From Sphingomonas sp. G-3-2-10 (lineage in GTDB: Bacteria > Pseudomonadota > Alphaproteobacteria > Sphingomonadales > Sphingomonadaceae), in contig NZ_JABBFY010000001.1 in assembly GCF_012927115.1 (NCBI RefSeq), positions 744,001-808,000 on the forward strand: a DNA stretch of 64,000 nucleotides, given 5' to 3'. The position numbers and the translations under genes are program-made. Of the stretch, positions 61,340 to 64,000 are shown in pieces. The notes under the pieces were generated by a model that saw only the letters and a list, made by a program, of their open reading frames with translations, was not told the DNA's origin and ran no database searches. Positions within the stretch are counted from its first letter, which is position 1; each line of letters starts with the position of its first letter.

Positions 61340-63304
61340 TCAATCCACCTTCAGCTCGAACGGCACGGCAGGCAATCCACCCTTGTCGTAGAGGTTGCAT
61401 ACCGGACTATCGCCCCAGCAGAAGCGCACGCGGGACGCCTGTCCGGGATCGCCCGCAAGCAACACGTCGCCACCGTCGATTCGCGCCGCGACGAAACGGC
61501 AGCTCCCATAGGCGTCGCCGCACAATTCGAACCCGATCGGGGTCGCCGACGAATAGGCAACCAGCCCCCCATCCGCACCGGCAAAGCGGATGCGGATGCC
61601 ATCGGTGCTGCGCACCGCCTTGGTCGCCCAGGGGCCGGAATGGGGGATTGCCTCGCCATAGGCGACCGCGCGGGCGTTCAGCGCCAGACGGCGACCGACC
61701 TGTTGCTTGTTGGCGGGATGGATATCCCACACATCGCCCAGATCGACTGCGACCGTAAGCGCGGCGTGGCTATCGGCGCCCACCGCGCGGCGCTGCTCCT
61801 CGCGCACGCCCGCGAAACCGCTCTCCATCGGCGCGGCGTTGCGCGCGCCCCAATTGGCGAGCTGGACGATCAGGAAGGGCAGGTCGCGGTTCCCGAACTG
61901 GGCGCGCCAGCCCGACATCAGCCCCGCGAGCCGCCCGGCATAGCCCGCCGGGTTCCCGGCATCGGCTTCGCCTTGGTACCAGGCGACCCCGCGCAGCGCG
62001 TAAGGCCCCATCGGCGCGATCATCGCATTGTAGATGCCACCGAGCCCCGCGATCGTTTCCCACGGCGCGTGGGGCGGATCGCCGATGCCGGGCGTGACGC
62101 GATATTGCCACTTCGCGGCATCGGGCAGCGGCACCGAGGTGCCGTCATCGAACTTCAGCACCCGCTGTTCCGGTTTCCCGTACAACCCGCCCGGCCCGAA
62201 CGTGTCGAGCGCGCTGATCACGATACGGTTAACCCCCGGCTTCAGCACGCCGGGCGCCAGACGATAGGAACGCATCTCGTCCCACATGTTCGTGGTGCCA
62301 ACCGGCGTGCCGTTGACGAAGCTCATGTCCATGTCGTCGACAATGCCGAGATCGAGCGTCGCGCCTTTCTTTGCCTGCGCGGCGGTCAGGGTGATCTCGG
62401 TCCGGTACCAGATGATGCCGTTATAGGCCTCGAGTTCGCGGACGCCCCAGCCTTCCCAGAAGTCGAACTTGGGCAGGGTGCGCCACTCGCCCGGCGCGTT
62501 TGGCTGCCACGGCTCCTTGCCCGGCGCGTCGTTGCTGCGCTTGCGCCACCAGTCGCTCCACGTGCCGCCCCATTGCAGCGCGGCGGCGGGCCGGTCGCGG
62601 CGATACAAGGCCAGCAGGTTGTTGGCGGCGCTGGCGGCGGGATCGTCGGCAAGCGAGGCCTGACTGCGCCATGCGTTGATCGCGGTGCCGCCCCAGGTCG
62701 CATCGATCAGGCCGAACGGCACCTTCTGCTGGGCCTTCAGATCGCGCGCCATGAAATAGCAGGCAGCCGAGAAGTCGGCGATGCTCTTCGGCGTCACCGC
62801 CTGCCACGCGACCGGATGCTTGAAGGTGGCGAGCGGCTCCGGCCCGGAATCGCGGGTGACGCTCAGCAACCGGATCTCTGGATCGTTGGCGTTGGCGATC
62901 TCGCTCTGGCCGTTCAGACCCTGCGACACCGCGAATTCCATGTTCGACTGGCCCGAACAGAGCCAGACATCGCCGACCAGCACGTCACTGACCGTGGTCG
63001 TCGCGCCGCCCGCGGTGGCGGTCAGGGTATAGGGACCTCCCGCCGCCAGCGCGGGCAGCGTCGCGCGCCAGTTTCCGCCGGCATCGGTGGTACCGGTGGC
63101 GGACTTGCCTGCGATGGTGACGGTCACCGTCTCGCCGGGCTTCGCGGTGCCCCATACCGGCAGCACCGTGTCGCGCTGAAGCACGGCATGATCCTGGAAC
63201 ATCGGATGGAGCCGCGCCTGTGCCGAAGCGAAGGGCGACGCGGTCAGCGCCAGCGCCGCGAGCATCGTTCGTATCAGCGCTGTCTTCGCCCGGTTCGACG
63301 GCAT
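61340..63304 (-). CDS. Sialate O-acetylesterase-family protein (SGNH/GDSL)
   Basis: The 654-residue secreted enzyme likely removes acetyl groups from sialic acid or plant glycans. It starts MPSNRAKTALIRTMLAALAL at 63304 after GGGAG, with a signal peptide ending near FASAQA. An N-terminal Ig-like domain (LHPMFQDHAVLQRDTVLPVW) precedes the catalytic part, opening DVWLCSGQSNMEFAVSQ with the nucleophile Ser near residue 110. A galactose-binding-like insertion (about 250-350) and the block RGVAWYQGEADAGNPAGYAG with LPFLIVQLANWG complete the family pattern; the C-terminal Asp/His dyad is in DLGDVWDIHPANKQQVG. Confidence 0.9.
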   Translation of the reverse strand: MPSNRAKTALIRTMLAALALTASPFASAQARLHPMFQDHAVLQRDTVLPVWGTAKPGETVTVTIAGKSATGTTDAGGNWRATLPALAAGGPYTLTATAGGATTTVSDVLVGDVWLCSGQSNMEFAVSQGLNGQSEIANANDPEIRLLSVTRDSGPEPLATFKHPVAWQAVTPKSIADFSAACYFMARDLKAQQKVPFGLIDATWGGTAINAWRSQASLADDPAASAANNLLALYRRDRPAAALQWGGTWSDWWRKRSNDAPGKEPWQPNAPGEWRTLPKFDFWEGWGVRELEAYNGIIWYRTEITLTAAQAKKGATLDLGIVDDMDMSFVNGTPVGTTNMWDEMRSYRLAPGVLKPGVNRIVISALDTFGPGGLYGKPEQRVLKFDDGTSVPLPDAAKWQYRVTPGIGDPPHAPWETIAGLGGIYNAMIAPMGPYALRGVAWYQGEADAGNPAGYAGRLAGLMSGWRAQFGNRDLPFLIVQLANWGARNAAPMESGFAGVREEQRRAVGADSHAALTVAVDLGDVWDIHPANKQQVGRRLALNARAVAYGEAIPHSGPWATKAVRSTDGIRIRFAGADGGLVAYSSATPIGFELCGDAYGSCRFVAARIDGGDVLLAGDPGQASRVRFCWGDSPVCNLYDKGGLPAVPFELKVD

Positions 63305-63424
63305 GTCTCTCTCCCTGTTTCGAGGAAGTTTGCCGCGCCGCACGCGCAAGGCAAGCGAAGAATGATAGCGCTAACGGAATCTCTCGAAAGGCTTGCAATC
63401 CCGTCGCGCTCCGTCATCGCCGAT

Positions 63425-63868
63425 CTAGAGCAGATCCTTCGGCCCGAACGCCGCCGGCAGCAGTTCCGACAGCTTGTACGTCGTGATCGCATCGCCTTCG
63501 GCCGCGCCGCAATGGATGGGCAGGTCGCGGTCGCCGAGCTGGGCGGCTTCGTTGATGATCTGGCGGCAGCGGCCGCAGGGGCTGACCGGGGTGGTGCCCT
63601 GCGGGCCATCCGGGCCGATCAGGCCGCCGATCACGCCGATCTCCGCCACATCGCGCAGTCGGCCTTGGGCGCTGATCGTGGCCAGCGCGACCGTTTCTGC
63701 GCACAGCGACAGGCCGTAGCTGGCATTCTCGAAATTGGCGCCGGTGACGATCGTGCCGTCGGTCAGCAGCACCGCGGCACCCACGCCGAAGCCCGAATAG
63801 GGCGCATAGGCGTTGCGCGCGGCCTTGCGCGCTTCGGCGATAAGATGCTGCGGTTTCACGTCGTTCAT
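63425..63868 (-). CDS. cdd: Cdd, cytidine deaminase
   Basis: This enzyme deaminates cytidine and deoxycytidine to uridine forms in pyrimidine salvage. The 147-residue protein starts MNDVKPQHLIAEARKAARNA at 63868, overlapping the upstream stop by 4 bases. Zinc-site motifs are GANFENASYGLSLCAETVAL, with Cys and the catalytic Glu near residue 58, and PVSPCGRCRQIINE near 94 with two Cys. YAPYSGFGVGAAVLL is the usual opening. It is the small homotetrameric type. Confidence 0.95.
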   Translation of the reverse strand: MNDVKPQHLIAEARKAARNAYAPYSGFGVGAAVLLTDGTIVTGANFENASYGLSLCAETVALATISAQGRLRDVAEIGVIGGLIGPDGPQGTTPVSPCGRCRQIINEAAQLGDRDLPIHCGAAEGDAITTYKLSELLPAAFGPKDLL

Positions 63869-64000
63869 TTGACCATCACGTCCCAGTTTACCCCGCCCGA
63901 AACCCCTTCGATGCGGCGGAAACCCGATGCCTGCCACATCGTCCACGGCTTGTCGAAATAGGAACCCGGGAAGAAGGCCTGCACGCTCCACAGCTTTCGC
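63865..64000 (-). CDS. Partial gene upstream of cdd, C-terminal end only
   Basis: Forty-four residues are visible before the stop, including RKLWSVQAFFPGSYFDKPWT and FRRIEGVSGGVNWDVMVK. The rest lies beyond the right edge. No motif identifies it. Its stop overlaps cdd by 4 bases, so it is co-translated with cdd. Confidence 0.7.
   Translation of the reverse strand, partial: RKLWSVQAFFPGSYFDKPWTMWQASGFRRIEGVSGGVNWDVMVK

Noticed and set aside
61130..63961. Plus-strand open frame of 943 codons across the esterase and cdd region
   Set aside because: It is antisense to two well-supported enzymes and shows no domain pattern.
1..64000. CRISPR array, rRNA operon or replication origin
   Set aside because: No regularly spaced direct repeats with spacers, no rRNA sequence and no DnaA-box cluster were seen; the only phased repeats are the three short ones at 31,936-31,966.

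Overview
The window is 64 kb of high-GC chromosomal DNA that looks like a Sphingomonadaceae alphaproteobacterium, probably Sphingomonas or a close relative. This is an inference from the sequence: a TonB-ExbB-ExbD-ExbD operon, a UrcA-family protein, the HutF/HutG five-step histidine pathway, Slam/TbpB-like surface lipoproteins and alphaproteobacterial gene order around CCA-adding enzyme, NUDIX and DUF1285. Long open frames opposite real genes are mostly GC-rich shadows and are left out.

Region 1 (1-3.8 kb, minus strand) holds the virB2-virB3-virB4 part of a type IV secretion locus, with virB4 running off the left edge, and two small TPR-like proteins. Region 2 (3.9-11.0 kb) is a complete hut locus. 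hutC and hutF run left; hutI, hutH, hutG and hutU run right; a perfect 14-bp palindrome between them is the likely HutC operator. Together they take histidine to glutamate and formate.

Region 3 (11.0-19.9 kb) is a RiPP cluster with lasso-peptide features. It has two near-identical 49-residue precursors, an asparagine-synthetase-like cyclase without the glutaminase cysteine, three stand-alone PqqD-like proteins, an HPr-kinase-like kinase, a nucleotidyltransferase, an Stf0 sulfotransferase, a PRMT-like methyltransferase and a TPR/2OG-oxygenase. No B2-type leader protease or ABC exporter is visible. This is one of the two most interesting systems here.

Region 4 (19,959-32,926) is a decayed integrated element bounded by a 47-bp perfect direct repeat of the 3' part of tRNA-Arg(TCT). 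The intact tRNA is at its right end. It carries a virB2 pseudogene, a large secreted RHS/YD-repeat protein with an AT-rich tip and candidate immunity gene, IS110 debris, a multiply broken nuclease-like gene and a serine-recombinase remnant. It also has an intact, overlapping four-gene operon: an HTH regulator, a C5 DNA methyltransferase, a sensor kinase with two GHKL ATPase domains, and a receiver protein whose C-terminus carries a HEPN-like RNDYAH motif. That operon looks like an uncharacterised two-component-style defence module and is the second main discovery.

Region 5 (33-64 kb) is mostly core genome: a queuosine-precursor transporter, purQ/purS and purC (split by about 6 kb of accessory genes including a Slam/TbpB-like pair and an acyltransferase), two DUF4349 proteins, UrcA, a LysR regulator, parC, a GGDEF/EAL protein, cca-NUDIX-DUF1285, a GNAT acetyltransferase, folB, tonB-exbB-exbD-exbD, dcd, a sialate O-acetylesterase and cdd. 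Several intergenic gaps hold long inverted repeats and hairpins.
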